A DNA stretch of 64,000 nt. Origin: Symplocastrum torsivum CPER-KK1. Its GTDB lineage: Bacteria; Cyanobacteriota; Cyanobacteriia; Cyanobacteriales; Coleofasciculaceae. The position numbers were made by a program, and so were the translations under genes. Under the pieces are notes generated by a model that saw nothing but the letters and a program-made list of their open reading frames with translations, ran no database searches and was not told the origin of the DNA. Location: the NCBI GenBank assembly GCA_019358875.1, contig JAHHIF010000027.1, positions 1 through 64,000 on the forward strand, given 5' to 3'. This document shows, piece after piece, positions 44,722 through 53,455 of this stretch (its first letter is position 1; each line of letters begins with the position of its first letter).

Positions 44722-45639
44722 ATGAGCGTGACACCGGAACTAGGATTAGTGTGTATTACAGCATCCAAAGAGGTGCGTTACCGAACTGTCACGCGCAAGC
44801 GTTTGCTTTCGTTTCCGGAATCGGAACAAGAAGAACTGCTCCGGAATTTATACAAGGACAACCTAGAACGCTTAAACTTAGCAATTGATTTTTGTTTAAA
44901 TAATGAGTTAAAACTCTATCGCATTAGCTCTAATCTTTTTCCCTTTGCCGATACAGATTTAGGTGAAAAAGTACTAGATGAATTGAGTGAAGAACTCTTG
45001 AAAACAGGGGGTCGGGCTATCGATGTGGGTATTCGTATAGTTGTACATCCTGACCAATTTGTTGTTTTAAGTTCTGACAATCCGGAAGTCATTGCAAATA
45101 GCATCAAAATTCTTCAGATGCACGCGATGATTATGGATAAGTTGGATTTGCCGCGATCGCCTTGGGCGATGATTGAGATTCATGGCGGAAAAAGCGATCG
45201 CTCAGAGCGACTAGTTGAGGTTATCCGTAAGTTGCCGGAAGCAATTCGCTCTCGATTGGCGCTGGAAAACGATGAATACGCTTACAGTGCTGAGGAAATT
45301 TTAGAAGTTTGCCGTCAAGCGGGTATTCCGATGGTATTTGATGCCCATCACCACGTAATCCACGAAAAGTTAGACAGCTACGAACACCCCAGTGTTGCTC
45401 AGATGCAAGCCGCCGCAGGTACTACTTGGCCTAAGCAAGAGTGGCAGTTGGTGCATATCTCCAATGGACGTGAAGCGTTTGGTGATCGAAATCATAGTGA
45501 CTTAATTACTGTGATGCCAAGTTCTTACAGCAATGCACCTTGGATTGAGATTGAAGCGAAGTTGAAAGAAGAAGCGATCGCAAAATTACGACAAGAGTGG
45601 TTACCTACCCTGGAACCTGCACTGATATCTGCCAAGTGA
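44722..45639 (+). CDS. uvsE: UV damage endonuclease UvsE/UvdE
   Basis: The 305-residue TIM-barrel metalloenzyme nicks DNA 5' to UV photoproducts and other lesions as an alternative excision repair pathway. Seen are LGLVCITASKEVRYRTVTRK, the metal-ligand motifs VVHPDQFVVL, MIEIHGGKSDR, RLALENDEYAY and MVFDAHHHVIH, and KLYRISSNLFPFADTDLG near the N-terminus. Length and order match the family. It lies behind the ftsH terminator, so it is a separate transcription unit. Confidence 0.95.
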   Translation: MSVTPELGLVCITASKEVRYRTVTRKRLLSFPESEQEELLRNLYKDNLERLNLAIDFCLNNELKLYRISSNLFPFADTDLGEKVLDELSEELLKTGGRAIDVGIRIVVHPDQFVVLSSDNPEVIANSIKILQMHAMIMDKLDLPRSPWAMIEIHGGKSDRSERLVEVIRKLPEAIRSRLALENDEYAYSAEEILEVCRQAGIPMVFDAHHHVIHEKLDSYEHPSVAQMQAAAGTTWPKQEWQLVHISNGREAFGDRNHSDLITVMPSSYSNAPWIEIEAKLKEEAIAKLRQEWLPTLEPALISAK

Positions 45640-45653
45640 ATCAAAATCCAATA

Positions 45654-45678
45654 AGAGACGTTCCGCCGGAACGTCTCT
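45654..45678. terminator. Hairpin between convergent uvsE and small membrane-protein gene
   Basis: AGAGACGTTCC (45654-45664) pairs perfectly with GGAACGTCTCT (45668-45678) with a GCC loop. It is 15 bases past the uvsE stop and 10 bases from the end of the minus-strand gene. No T-run follows, but position supports shared termination. Confidence 0.6.
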
Positions 45679-45687
45679 GCTAAAGCC

Positions 45688-45936
45688 CTACTCTTTCTCT
45701 TCGTCCTGATCATCTGATTGAAATAGGTCAGTTGCCTTGCTGCCTAGTAGTCCAAAAATGGCACCGATGCCCATATTCCAGGTAGTATTGCAATTCTCAA
45801 AGACACGAATCTGTTGGGGAGATAAATTGTCTTTAGCAGCAAGCCAGAAGGAGGCTCCACCAGAGAGAAGGGTGAAGCAGACAACGGTGAAGAATACTTG
45901 CTGGAAGGCGGGGGTGAAGTTGAAGTTGTTTTTCAT
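45688..45936 (-). CDS. Small membrane protein, hypothetical
   Basis: The 82-residue product has two hydrophobic segments, FFTVVCFTLLSGGASFWLAA (about 15-34) and an MGIGAIFGLLG stretch (about 55-65), and an acidic tail ending DDQDEEKE. The spacing resembles small holin-like or transport-accessory proteins, but no family is recognised. It has an ATG start. It is the neighbour of the NACHT gene in divergent orientation, so it could be an accessory of it or simply adjacent. Confidence 0.6.
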   Translation of the reverse strand: MKNNFNFTPAFQQVFFTVVCFTLLSGGASFWLAAKDNLSPQQIRVFENCNTTWNMGIGAIFGLLGSKATDLFQSDDQDEEKE

Positions 45937-46080
45937 GGTTGAAAGTTCTTCGGAAATTTGACACTTTCATCATCGGGCTGAATCTCTGAAAGCATGACTA
46001 GGCAATGCTTTTCATTTGATTGTCTTTTGCTTGATGTTTGATTGCACAGACTAGGATGGATAAAACACTCTTAGTACGGG

Positions 46081-48393
46081 ATGGCGAAGAAAAGGCTACT
46101 GGTTAGAGCTTCACGTCAAGGAATTGAAAGCGCTGAGAAAGCACTAGTGCGTCTTGGATTTGTTACGAAAACGAATTTTGCAGAGGTCAAGCGGATAGGA
46201 AGATCGACTGTCACTAAGTTTTTTAACCATCAGTCTCTACAGCTAGACTCTTTGCAGCGCATCTGTGAAGAACTAACCTTACCTTGGCAGGAAATTGTTG
46301 AAGATTCGTCTGAAAAGATAGATGCTCAATCAAAGGCTGAGAAGCAACCAAGCAGTTCAGATTTAGATATTGATGCATTGGTGCCGCAGGTGCGATCGCA
46401 CTCTTGCGAAGCAATCCTAGACAACTACAGCAAGATTCGATTATTAGACGACACTCGGATTGATGTTGACCTGCTGTATGTGGATGTTTACGTGCTGGAG
46501 AAGTTGTCGAGCAAGCGCTATGCTTCAATTTCTGGATTGCTAGAAGGCATTGAGCAACGGGAGGACTATGAACGGTTAACGCTAGGACATCGACAGAAAC
46601 GACTCCCTGGACAGGAAATCGTCCGACAATTTCCCCGATTGATGGTGCTGGGCAAACCAGGCTCAGGAAAAACCACTTTCTTACGACATCTCGCCGTTGA
46701 CTGTAGCAAGGGGAAGTTCTTTTGCGATCGCATTCCAGTTTTGCTTGAACTGCGATCTATCAAAGAGGGCAACTCATTCAATCTATTGAACCTGATTCAT
46801 CGAGAATTTGGATTGGCACAACAGGAGCAAACACAGCAAATTCTAAATCAGGGAAAAGCCTTTATCTTGCTGGATGGATTGGATGAAGTCCCCAGCCAGT
46901 TGAGGCAGTCTGTTCGAGACCAAATCTACGAATTTGCCAAAGAGTATCGCAAAAACCGCTTTGTTCTCACCTGTCGCACTCAAACGATTGAATACATTGC
47001 CGATAACTTCGAGCCGATTGAAGTTGCAAATTTTGATGCTGAACAAGTTAAAATATTTGCCCTTAACTGGTTTACAGCCACCCCTGAAACATCCGGGGAG
47101 GCAGAGAGGTGGACAAGTAGGTTCGTCGGAAAACTGGAGGAAAATCAGCAAATTCGTGAGCTAGCCATAACCCCCATCCTACTGACTCTGACGTGCTTGC
47201 TATTCATCGCAGAACAAGACTTACCGAAGAAGCAGTCAGAACTGTATGAAAAAGCGAGTAATCTGCTTTTAAACAAGTGGGATAAATTTCGAGATATTCC
47301 CAGAGATTACCAGCAGCTATCAGTCTCAGACAAGCAAAAACTTCTGAGCTATCTTGCATTCCGGAAGTTTGAGCAACCCGATAACTTTATTCTGTTTGAG
47401 CAGGACGAAATTCAGGGATATATCGCCGAGCATTTAGGGATTGAGGCTGAGGAGAGTGAAACCGTTCTTAAGGCGATTGAAGCCCATCATGGATTGTTGA
47501 TTGAACAAGCGCAAGGGATTTGGTCATTCTCCCACCTCACGTTTCAGGAATACTTCGCCGCTAAATATATCGTTGATAGCTCTAATCCTGAAGCCGAATT
47601 TCAACGACTGCTCACTCACGTCACTCAACCTCGTTGGCGAGAACTTTTCTTGCTGACAGTGAGTATGGTGGAGAATGCTAATAAATTATTGATGCTAATG
47701 AAGCAAAAGCAAGAGGAAATTGGAACCTCATTGATTTCAGATAAGCAATTAAAAAAGTTTCTGGGTTGGGTTAATACAAAGGCTTCTTCGGTTAAGGTAC
47801 CTTGTAAATTTTCAGACAAATGCAATTTCTATTTTGCCCTTGTGCATGACTTCCCACTGGCACGTTACTTAGCTGGTGAGCTTGGATCTAAGCCAGACAT
47901 TCAGGGTCATGATGACAATATCTTTAATTACGATCTTGCATATAGACATCTTTATGAACTTTATCTTGATCTGAGTCTTACTTTTACACTCTACAGCGAG
48001 AACTTTGAAGAATTCCGTCGTGGAATTGAGGGATGCCACAGCGATTTCAGTCGTACTCCTAAACTACATCAAGCCCTTGAACATATCAAAATACACCTTC
48101 CTAGGATAGAAGAAGATTTTGAGAAGTTTTTTGATGAGGATTGGCAGAGAGAGAAGCTGTTAGTCGAAGAAACGTTTTGGCAAGCTAATGGTCAGACCCG
48201 CCTCAATGAATTGAGAACTGTAATGATTGAGCATCGCAAGATTGGGCATGACTGGCAGCTCAGTGAGGAGCAGAAGGAACAACTGAAGCGGTACTACGAT
48301 GCGAATAAGCTGCTGATGGATTGTCTGAATAGTGGCAATGTCACTCCAAAAGTGAGGGAGGAGATTGAGAAGATACTATTTGCCCATTGCTGA
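46081..48393 (+). CDS. NACHT-domain NTPase with N-terminal HTH-like segment (candidate antiphage NLR)
   Basis: The 770-residue protein starts with a compact helical region (1-75) in which VKRIGRSTVTKFFNHQSLQL reads like a DNA-binding-type HTH. A linker (75-180) leads to the NACHT NTPase: P-loop VLGKPGSGKTTFLRHLA near residue 192, Walker B FILLDGLDEV near 260, and sensor LTCRTQTIEYI. Then come winged-helix-like WSFSHLTFQEYFAAKYIVD (about 480-498) and a helical C-terminus ending DCLNSGNVTPKVREEIEKIL, which is typical of cyanobacterial NACHT proteins. NACHT NTPases of bacteria include antiphage STAND proteins. Whether this one is defensive is inferred. VapBC lies 61 bases downstream. Confidence 0.85.
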   Translation: MAKKRLLVRASRQGIESAEKALVRLGFVTKTNFAEVKRIGRSTVTKFFNHQSLQLDSLQRICEELTLPWQEIVEDSSEKIDAQSKAEKQPSSSDLDIDALVPQVRSHSCEAILDNYSKIRLLDDTRIDVDLLYVDVYVLEKLSSKRYASISGLLEGIEQREDYERLTLGHRQKRLPGQEIVRQFPRLMVLGKPGSGKTTFLRHLAVDCSKGKFFCDRIPVLLELRSIKEGNSFNLLNLIHREFGLAQQEQTQQILNQGKAFILLDGLDEVPSQLRQSVRDQIYEFAKEYRKNRFVLTCRTQTIEYIADNFEPIEVANFDAEQVKIFALNWFTATPETSGEAERWTSRFVGKLEENQQIRELAITPILLTLTCLLFIAEQDLPKKQSELYEKASNLLLNKWDKFRDIPRDYQQLSVSDKQKLLSYLAFRKFEQPDNFILFEQDEIQGYIAEHLGIEAEESETVLKAIEAHHGLLIEQAQGIWSFSHLTFQEYFAAKYIVDSSNPEAEFQRLLTHVTQPRWRELFLLTVSMVENANKLLMLMKQKQEEIGTSLISDKQLKKFLGWVNTKASSVKVPCKFSDKCNFYFALVHDFPLARYLAGELGSKPDIQGHDDNIFNYDLAYRHLYELYLDLSLTFTLYSENFEEFRRGIEGCHSDFSRTPKLHQALEHIKIHLPRIEEDFEKFFDEDWQREKLLVEETFWQANGQTRLNELRTVMIEHRKIGHDWQLSEEQKEQLKRYYDANKLLMDCLNSGNVTPKVREEIEKILFAHC

Positions 48394-48454
48394 GATTGAG
48401 CAGCGTAGAGGATTATGATTTACACAGTACCTCCACCGATCGCATAGCTCTGTT

Positions 48455-48712
48455 ATGACGCAAGTGCTGTTAGAGAATCTCAACCCTGTTTTGATTAACC
48501 AACTGGAAACCCTTGCACGGCTTCATGGACGTTCCTTGCAAGAAGAAATAAAACACATCTTGCAGCAAGCAGCACAAAGCCAACTCCGCTCCTACCCTAC
48601 AGGAGGTGATACGGTGAAAGCTAGAGAAGCAGTAGCCCGTTCTCAGGCAAGATATGCCGGACGCACCTTTAGCGATAGTGCTGAACTCATTCGCGAAGAT
48701 CGAGAACGATGA
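48455..48712 (+). CDS. Antitoxin, FitA/VapB-like ribbon-helix-helix protein
   Basis: The 85-residue protein has a ribbon-helix-helix start (QVLLENLNPVLINQLETLAR, LHGRSLQEEIKHILQQAA), the pattern of FitA-like antitoxins that bind operator DNA as dimers. The C-terminal tail (about 55-85) should wrap the toxin. It overlaps the toxin gene by four bases (ATGA), the classical antitoxin-first order. It lies directly behind the NACHT gene. Confidence 0.85.
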   Translation: MTQVLLENLNPVLINQLETLARLHGRSLQEEIKHILQQAAQSQLRSYPTGGDTVKAREAVARSQARYAGRTFSDSAELIREDRER

Positions 48713-49137
48713 CTCGGTATGTGGTGGATGCCAGCGTCGGTATCAAGTGGTTTGTTCCCGAAGTTCACTCTGAGGCAGCGCAACGTTTACTATCAGAAAG
48801 TTACACTCTGTTAGTCCCAGATTTATTCTTTCCAGAAATTGGCAACATCCTCTGGAAGCGAGTACGCCGTGGCGAGGATACGGCAGAAGATGCCAGACAA
48901 ACATTTGCGGAATTCAGTGCAGTCTCCATGCAGGTTTATGAGTCTCGCTCTCTAATACCGACAGCGTTAGACACTGCTATCCAGAGCGATCGCACCGTTT
49001 ATGATAGCCTCTATTTAGCTTTGGCAATCTTGAATCAGTGTTCGATGGTTACTGCCGATCTGAGACTATTTAATGCCTTAGCGAATAGTCCTTTTGCCAG
49101 CAGTATTGTTTGGGTAGAATCTCTAGGTGCAACTTGA
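48709..49137 (+). CDS. vapC: VapC-type PIN toxin
   Basis: The 142-residue PIN nuclease has acidic residues in YVVDASVGIKWF (Asp near residue 7), LFFPEIGNILW (Glu near 43), RTVYDSLYLALA (Asp near 102) and VTADLRLFNAL (Asp near 120). These are the four metal-binding positions of VapC ribonucleases. The length matches the family. The four-base overlap with the antitoxin gene and order fit a type II toxin-antitoxin pair. VapC toxins cut tRNA or rRNA, but the target here is unknown. Confidence 0.88.
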   Translation: MTRYVVDASVGIKWFVPEVHSEAAQRLLSESYTLLVPDLFFPEIGNILWKRVRRGEDTAEDARQTFAEFSAVSMQVYESRSLIPTALDTAIQSDRTVYDSLYLALAILNQCSMVTADLRLFNALANSPFASSIVWVESLGAT

Positions 49138-49148
49138 ACAGACGAAGA

Positions 49149-49367
49149 ATGAAGGACTATCACATCAATGTTTTCTACAGTGAAGAAGACGAGGGCTACA
49201 TTGCCGATATTCCCGATTTGAAGTATTGCTCTGCTTTTGGCTCCACAGTTGAAGAAGCAGTTCGCGAAGTGCTGATTGCGAAAGCGGCTTGGCTGGAAGT
49301 TGCTAAAGCGGATGGTAAGCCTATTCCCCAACCCAGATATCGCCCTGCCATCTATCAGATTAACTAA
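49149..49367 (+). CDS. hicB: HicB-like antitoxin without a visible HicA partner
   Basis: The 72-residue product from ATG 49149 starts MKDYHINVFYSEEDEGYIAD, then IPDLKYCSAFGSTVEEAVRE and WLEVAKADGKPIPQP. This is the HicB partial RNase H-like fold (DUF1902/HicB type). The open frame reaches 49110, overlapping vapC, but the ATG fits the family. HicA toxins (about 60 residues with the catalytic His) normally precede HicB; none is seen on either side. It may be a solitary regulator or a remnant antitoxin. Confidence 0.7.
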   Translation: MKDYHINVFYSEEDEGYIADIPDLKYCSAFGSTVEEAVREVLIAKAAWLEVAKADGKPIPQPRYRPAIYQIN

Positions 49368-49404
49368 CTTTACAAAGCTCGACAGCCTTTGCCTGAGAAA
49401 TCAT

Positions 49405-50268
49405 TTAACTCCTAACTTTTCCTTTAGGAATCACACATCTCATTCCGCTTTTAGTACCAACGGCATCTCCTTGATAGCGAGGAATAACATGAATATTACT
49501 ATGCATCATACTTTGACCTGCCGCTCTATTGATGTTCATCCCCACATTAAATCCATTAGGCTGAAATTCTTTATTTAAAATTTCTTGTATTTTGTTTACC
49601 ATAAACCAGCAAGCAGATTGTTCTTTGAATGGCAATTCAAAGTAATTGGCAACATGACGCTTGGGTACGATTAGAACATGACCTTTACTTAAGGGATAAC
49701 CATCAAAAATAGCATAAGCTGTTGTTGATTCTGTTATAAAGTTTATGTTTTTGTGAGGGTTACAGAATATGCAGTTGTTAGAAGAGTTCCTTTGTTGATT
49801 GTAATGAGTATACTCATAGATTTCGCAGCTTTCATCTACGTGTATTGAGTTAAATGGAAGTTTGACGATGCACTGATAGGTAGGTTTCTTGTGGATGTAA
49901 TGTTCTCGAAAACCTTCCCTTTTTATATCTCTTCTCACTGCATAATACGCCTTACCTCCCGGCTTTAACAAATGAGAGACTTCTATAAGGATATTAGCTT
50001 GTTCTTCAGAAGACAAAACGTTTAAAACATAAAAGCAAATTATTGTATCAAATTTTTCATTAGGATATTGCGGGAAATAATAAGGGTCATACCCTGTAAT
50101 ATCAAACCCTTTCCGTTGCAAGAGTTTGACATCATTGCCAAAGCCACAACCAAAGTCTAAGACTTTCCCTTGAATCAGGTTTTGATTCAATAAAAATTGT
50201 GCGGGAAATGACAGGTAGATTCTTTCTATTGCCGTAAGGTGGCTGAATAGATTTTTTTGCCCACCCAT
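49405..50268 (-). CDS. SAM methyltransferase-HIT fusion protein
   Basis: The 287-residue product joins two enzymes. Residues about 1-115 are a class I methyltransferase: KVLDFGCGFGNDVKLLQRKG, the acidic GYDPYY, and KFDTIICFYVLNVLSSEEQA. Residues about 155-287 are a HIT domain: NCIFCNPHKN (Cys pair), AYAIFDGYPLSKGHVLIVPK-RH and MMHSNIHVIPRYQGD. In the H-x-H-x-H triad the middle position (residue 258) reads Asn instead of the nucleophile His, so usual nucleotidyl-hydrolase chemistry may be lost. The gene is AT-rich. It converges with the HicB gene. Function, perhaps nucleic-acid or nucleotide modification, is unknown. Confidence 0.8.
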   Translation of the reverse strand: MGGQKNLFSHLTAIERIYLSFPAQFLLNQNLIQGKVLDFGCGFGNDVKLLQRKGFDITGYDPYYFPQYPNEKFDTIICFYVLNVLSSEEQANILIEVSHLLKPGGKAYYAVRRDIKREGFREHYIHKKPTYQCIVKLPFNSIHVDESCEIYEYTHYNQQRNSSNNCIFCNPHKNINFITESTTAYAIFDGYPLSKGHVLIVPKRHVANYFELPFKEQSACWFMVNKIQEILNKEFQPNGFNVGMNINRAAGQSMMHSNIHVIPRYQGDAVGTKSGMRCVIPKGKVRS

Positions 50269-50421
50269 AGTCAGTAACTATCTGTGAAGTTTACACAGAT
50301 AGAGTTCCCACAAAATCTCGATTTTGCTCAAAGGTTGGCTGACGGAAAGGCAAACTTGCGATCGCATTCATTTGTCGGAGTTATTCATCATCTTGTCTGA
50401 AACACTTCGCACTTAGACTTT

Positions 50422-51279
50422 TTAAGGAGTGGCTGCCGCAAAGGTATTACATTGTCCCGGATCGCCCGTCTGAATGCCCTGTTTAAACCAGCGAACTCGT
50501 TGGGCTGAACTACCGTGTGTAAAAGACTCCGGAGTAACATACCCTCTTGCTTGATGTTGCAAACGATCATCCCCAATGCTGCTAGCCGCATTCAGTGCTT
50601 CTTCAACGTCACCAGCTTCAAGAACCTGCCGTGAACGATTAGCATGGTGCGCCCAGATACCAGCAAAACAGTCTGCTTGTAACTCCAGTCGGACTGAAAG
50701 TTCATTTGCTTGTGCGCGATCGGTTTGACGCTGCATTGCATGAACCTTGTCGGAAATGCCCATTAAATTTTGGACATGATGCCCAACCTCATGAGCAATC
50801 ACATACGCCTGAGCAAAGTCTCCCGGTGCCTGATGCCGAGTCTTCAGATCTTCATAAAAGCTTAAGTCGATGTAGAGCTTTTGGTCAGCGGGACAATAAA
50901 ATGGCCCCATTGCTGCTTTAGCATAGCCACAGGCAGATTCCACCGCACCGGAAAAGAGAACTAATTTAGGCTCCACATAGGTTGTTCCTTCTTGGCGAAA
51001 CAGGCCATGCCATGTATCTTCCGTATCCGCCAAGACAACTGAAACGAACTCAGCCAGACGATCATCTGCCGCAGAACCTTGTGTTTGAGGAGCTTCTGAG
51101 TAAGGACCATCACTCGACGATTGCCCTTGCTCCCAGATTACGCTGGGGTCGCCGCCCAAAAGAGCAACAATCACTGATAGAACAATCGCCCCAATGCCAC
51201 CGCCTACCACAGGTGCCGACATCCGGCTTCCACGTCTGTCCTCAACATTGGTGCTTCGACGACCGAATTCCCAGCGCAT
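50422..51279 (-). CDS. Neutral zinc metallopeptidase (YpfJ family)
   Basis: The 285-residue membrane-anchored protein starts with MRWEFGRRSTNVEDRRGSR, a helix PVVGGGIGAIVLSVIVALLG (about 25-44) and then the neutral zinc metallopeptidase domain. The metal site reads YVIAHEVGHHVQNLMGI (about 165-181), and SVRLELQADCFAGIWAHHAN (about 200-219) holds the third ligand. GRRSTNVEDRRG and GDPGQCNTFAAATP are usual family ends. The substrate is not established. Confidence 0.9.
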   Translation of the reverse strand: MRWEFGRRSTNVEDRRGSRMSAPVVGGGIGAIVLSVIVALLGGDPSVIWEQGQSSSDGPYSEAPQTQGSAADDRLAEFVSVVLADTEDTWHGLFRQEGTTYVEPKLVLFSGAVESACGYAKAAMGPFYCPADQKLYIDLSFYEDLKTRHQAPGDFAQAYVIAHEVGHHVQNLMGISDKVHAMQRQTDRAQANELSVRLELQADCFAGIWAHHANRSRQVLEAGDVEEALNAASSIGDDRLQHQARGYVTPESFTHGSSAQRVRWFKQGIQTGDPGQCNTFAAATP

Positions 51280-51456
51280 AACCCAGAGCCTCCAAACTAC
51301 TTAACCTGGCTAGAAGTGAGTCAGGTGCTATGGCACCCAAGCTAGACCTTTCATAGGTCATTCACCACAAATAGTAGTGATCGCCTTCATCTAGATCCTC
51401 TGCCAGAGGGACAGCGCTGATTTATACCTAGTCCTACTTTGGGATTAGTGGGGTAA

Positions 51457-51488
51457 GGAAAACAAAAAAGCTGATAGCTGACCGCTTT
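51457..51488 (-). terminator. Terminator-like repeat behind the GHL10 gene
   Basis: On the minus strand AAAGCGGTCAGCTATCAGC is followed by TTTTTTGTTTTCC, 12 bases past the stop at 51501. It differs from the 30749-30780 element only in the left half. Confidence 0.55.
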
Positions 51489-51500
51489 GGAGCTATAACG

Positions 51501-52790
51501 TTACCTCATCGCAACACGGGAAGCGGGGGCGTTGAAGAGAGCTTGAAAATTAGATTGTCGCTCTGTTATAGGTTCTGGTGCCTCGTCCCAAAGGCTCTCA
51601 TAATAGAAGAACGTTACACCCAAGCCGCGATCGCGTGCTGCTTGCACCTTAGACTGAATCAGTGGCATCGGAACTGGCTTATTTCTCAAGCCTGTCAGGA
51701 CACCAACTCCGGTTGGAATCTTTTGTTGCGCTTCCTGAATTGCGGGACGGGTGATCTGGTTGAGAAAACTTTGCAGATCGGGACGATACACTTGCACAAT
51801 TAGCTCGTCCACAATACCCTTTCGCACCCAAGTCAGCCAGTCCTGTAAGTAAGTCTTGTAAGCAACGTCATAAGGATTAGGGGCAACAGAGAAAATCGCA
51901 TCGGGCTTTCTCTTTTTTACGGCTTGGTTGAGTTGTGTCATGAATGCCGTAATTTTATTCGCCCGCCAGCGCACCCAAACGGGATTCTGGGGATCGCTAG
52001 GTGCATTCCTCCCGGTTTCTCGTTTATACAAGGCAAGCGTGTAGCGATCGTAGCCAAACTCATTGGGCAAACTGGTGTGATCGTCAAACTGAATACCATC
52101 GACATCATATCGAGTGACGACTTCTAGCACGAGATCGCTAATCAACTGCTGCACGTCTGGATGGAAGGGGTTGAGCCATACTACCTCACCCGCCGCACCG
52201 ATCCAAGTTTGGCTACCGTTCCGCCGTTTCGTCAGCCACTCCGGATGATTCAACGCCAGTTCCGATGTCGGGGGAGTCATGAACCCGAACTCAAACCAGG
52301 GAATTGCGAGTAAGCCTTGCTGATGGGCTTGAGCAACGAGGTCAGAGAGGGTCTCTTGTCCTTGTAAACCTTTGCGGGCAAAGGGTTGGATGCCTGTCCG
52401 TTGTGCTACTGGACTCTCGTATAGCACGTAGCCTGAGTTCCACACCACAGGATAGATCGTATTGAAGTTCAGTTGCGCCAGTTTACTCACAGCATCTTGC
52501 AGTTTGGGGCGATCACTTAGGATGTCATTGTCATTGGTAGTCATCCAAACCCCGCGAATTTCTGGCAAGGGTTGCTGTGCGATCGCACCAACAGGGCTGT
52601 CAGCTAGTAATACGGTGATAAATGACGTTAGAAGAACTAAGGAAAGATACTTGAGCAATTGCCTCTGGCACCGCCCAAGATGCGATCGCCACCAATCTCT
52701 AGGAATGAAACACAATTTCATCAGCTTGAATGATAAGTTCGCTATCCAACCACGCAATCGCGTACCTTCGTAACGCAATGAACGATCCAT
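51501..52790 (-). CDS. GHL10 family glycoside hydrolase-like protein (DUF187)
   Basis: The 429-residue protein has a signal or anchor helix (about residues 46-68) and then the GHL10 TIM-barrel: EIRGVWMTTNDNDILSDRPK (78-97), NFNTIYPVVWNSGYVLYES, WFEFGFMTPP, VVTRYDVDGIQFDDH (catalytic-region Asp/Glu) and FSVAPNPYDVAYKTYL. Members act on extracellular or envelope sugars; no precise substrate is known. The first 23 residues are atypical, so an internal ATG near residue 24 (MKLCFIPRDW) is possible. Export is supported by the helix after it. Confidence 0.85.
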   Translation of the reverse strand: MDRSLRYEGTRLRGWIANLSFKLMKLCFIPRDWWRSHLGRCQRQLLKYLSLVLLTSFITVLLADSPVGAIAQQPLPEIRGVWMTTNDNDILSDRPKLQDAVSKLAQLNFNTIYPVVWNSGYVLYESPVAQRTGIQPFARKGLQGQETLSDLVAQAHQQGLLAIPWFEFGFMTPPTSELALNHPEWLTKRRNGSQTWIGAAGEVVWLNPFHPDVQQLISDLVLEVVTRYDVDGIQFDDHTSLPNEFGYDRYTLALYKRETGRNAPSDPQNPVWVRWRANKITAFMTQLNQAVKKRKPDAIFSVAPNPYDVAYKTYLQDWLTWVRKGIVDELIVQVYRPDLQSFLNQITRPAIQEAQQKIPTGVGVLTGLRNKPVPMPLIQSKVQAARDRGLGVTFFYYESLWDEAPEPITERQSNFQALFNAPASRVAMR

Positions 52791-53455
52791 AGTCTACAGG
52801 TATTTATATCTATTGAAGAATTGATTAATGCATAGAACTCATTCAATTCACTAGTACTTGTCTCTCAGACGACTACCACTTATGCAGGGTAGATTGGTTG
52901 AGGCTGTATGTAGACACAGATGCGATTAAGAGCATGTCAGTGCCAAGAATCTCCTGCCCTCACCCCCCAACCCCCTTTCCCAATACTGGGCGAAGGGGAG
53001 CCAAATTCCAGTTCCCCTTTCTCCTTTTCTCTAATTTTGAGCAGAAGTCTGTTCTGTATAGATAAAATTGCAAGTGAAGCACTGGATACATTATCAGCAA
53101 GCAGAACTAGATAGCCTTATTGAGACTGAATTGAGAGCTGCACAGCCCGAACAGCAAATTTGAGGCACAACTGTTTTTCTACCTCATGAAGGAGCGCTAC
53201 TATAACTACGGAGTGACTTTTCCTAGCGTAGAGGCTGTTATTCTAAAAACATTGCGATCGAGTAGGCTTGGCAGATTCTATAAAATTTGCACTCAAAAAC
53301 TTTTGGAGTTATCCTAATATTCGGCTTTAGCACCTAGTCTCAAGTAACTTTCCTATGTTGTATAAGTGCTTGACTTGCTTTTATTAAAATTTTGAGCTTC
53401 GTTACCCCCTAGCGTTGATATACTCTTTATTCTTTAATTACATTTCAGAGGGATT
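52791..53455. other. Intergenic region between GHL10 and flavoprotein genes
   Basis: In 665 bases I see a C-rich repeat (CACCCCCCAACCCCC, about 52963) and short frames that do not amount to genes, such as one ending LIETELRAAQPEQQI and a 43-codon frame from ATG 53187. Composition changes towards AT before the flavoprotein start. Confidence 0.4.

Noticed and set aside
53187..53318. 43-codon frame starting MKERYYNYGVTF
   Set aside because: It is short, isolated in a decayed intergenic region, and matches no known family pattern.
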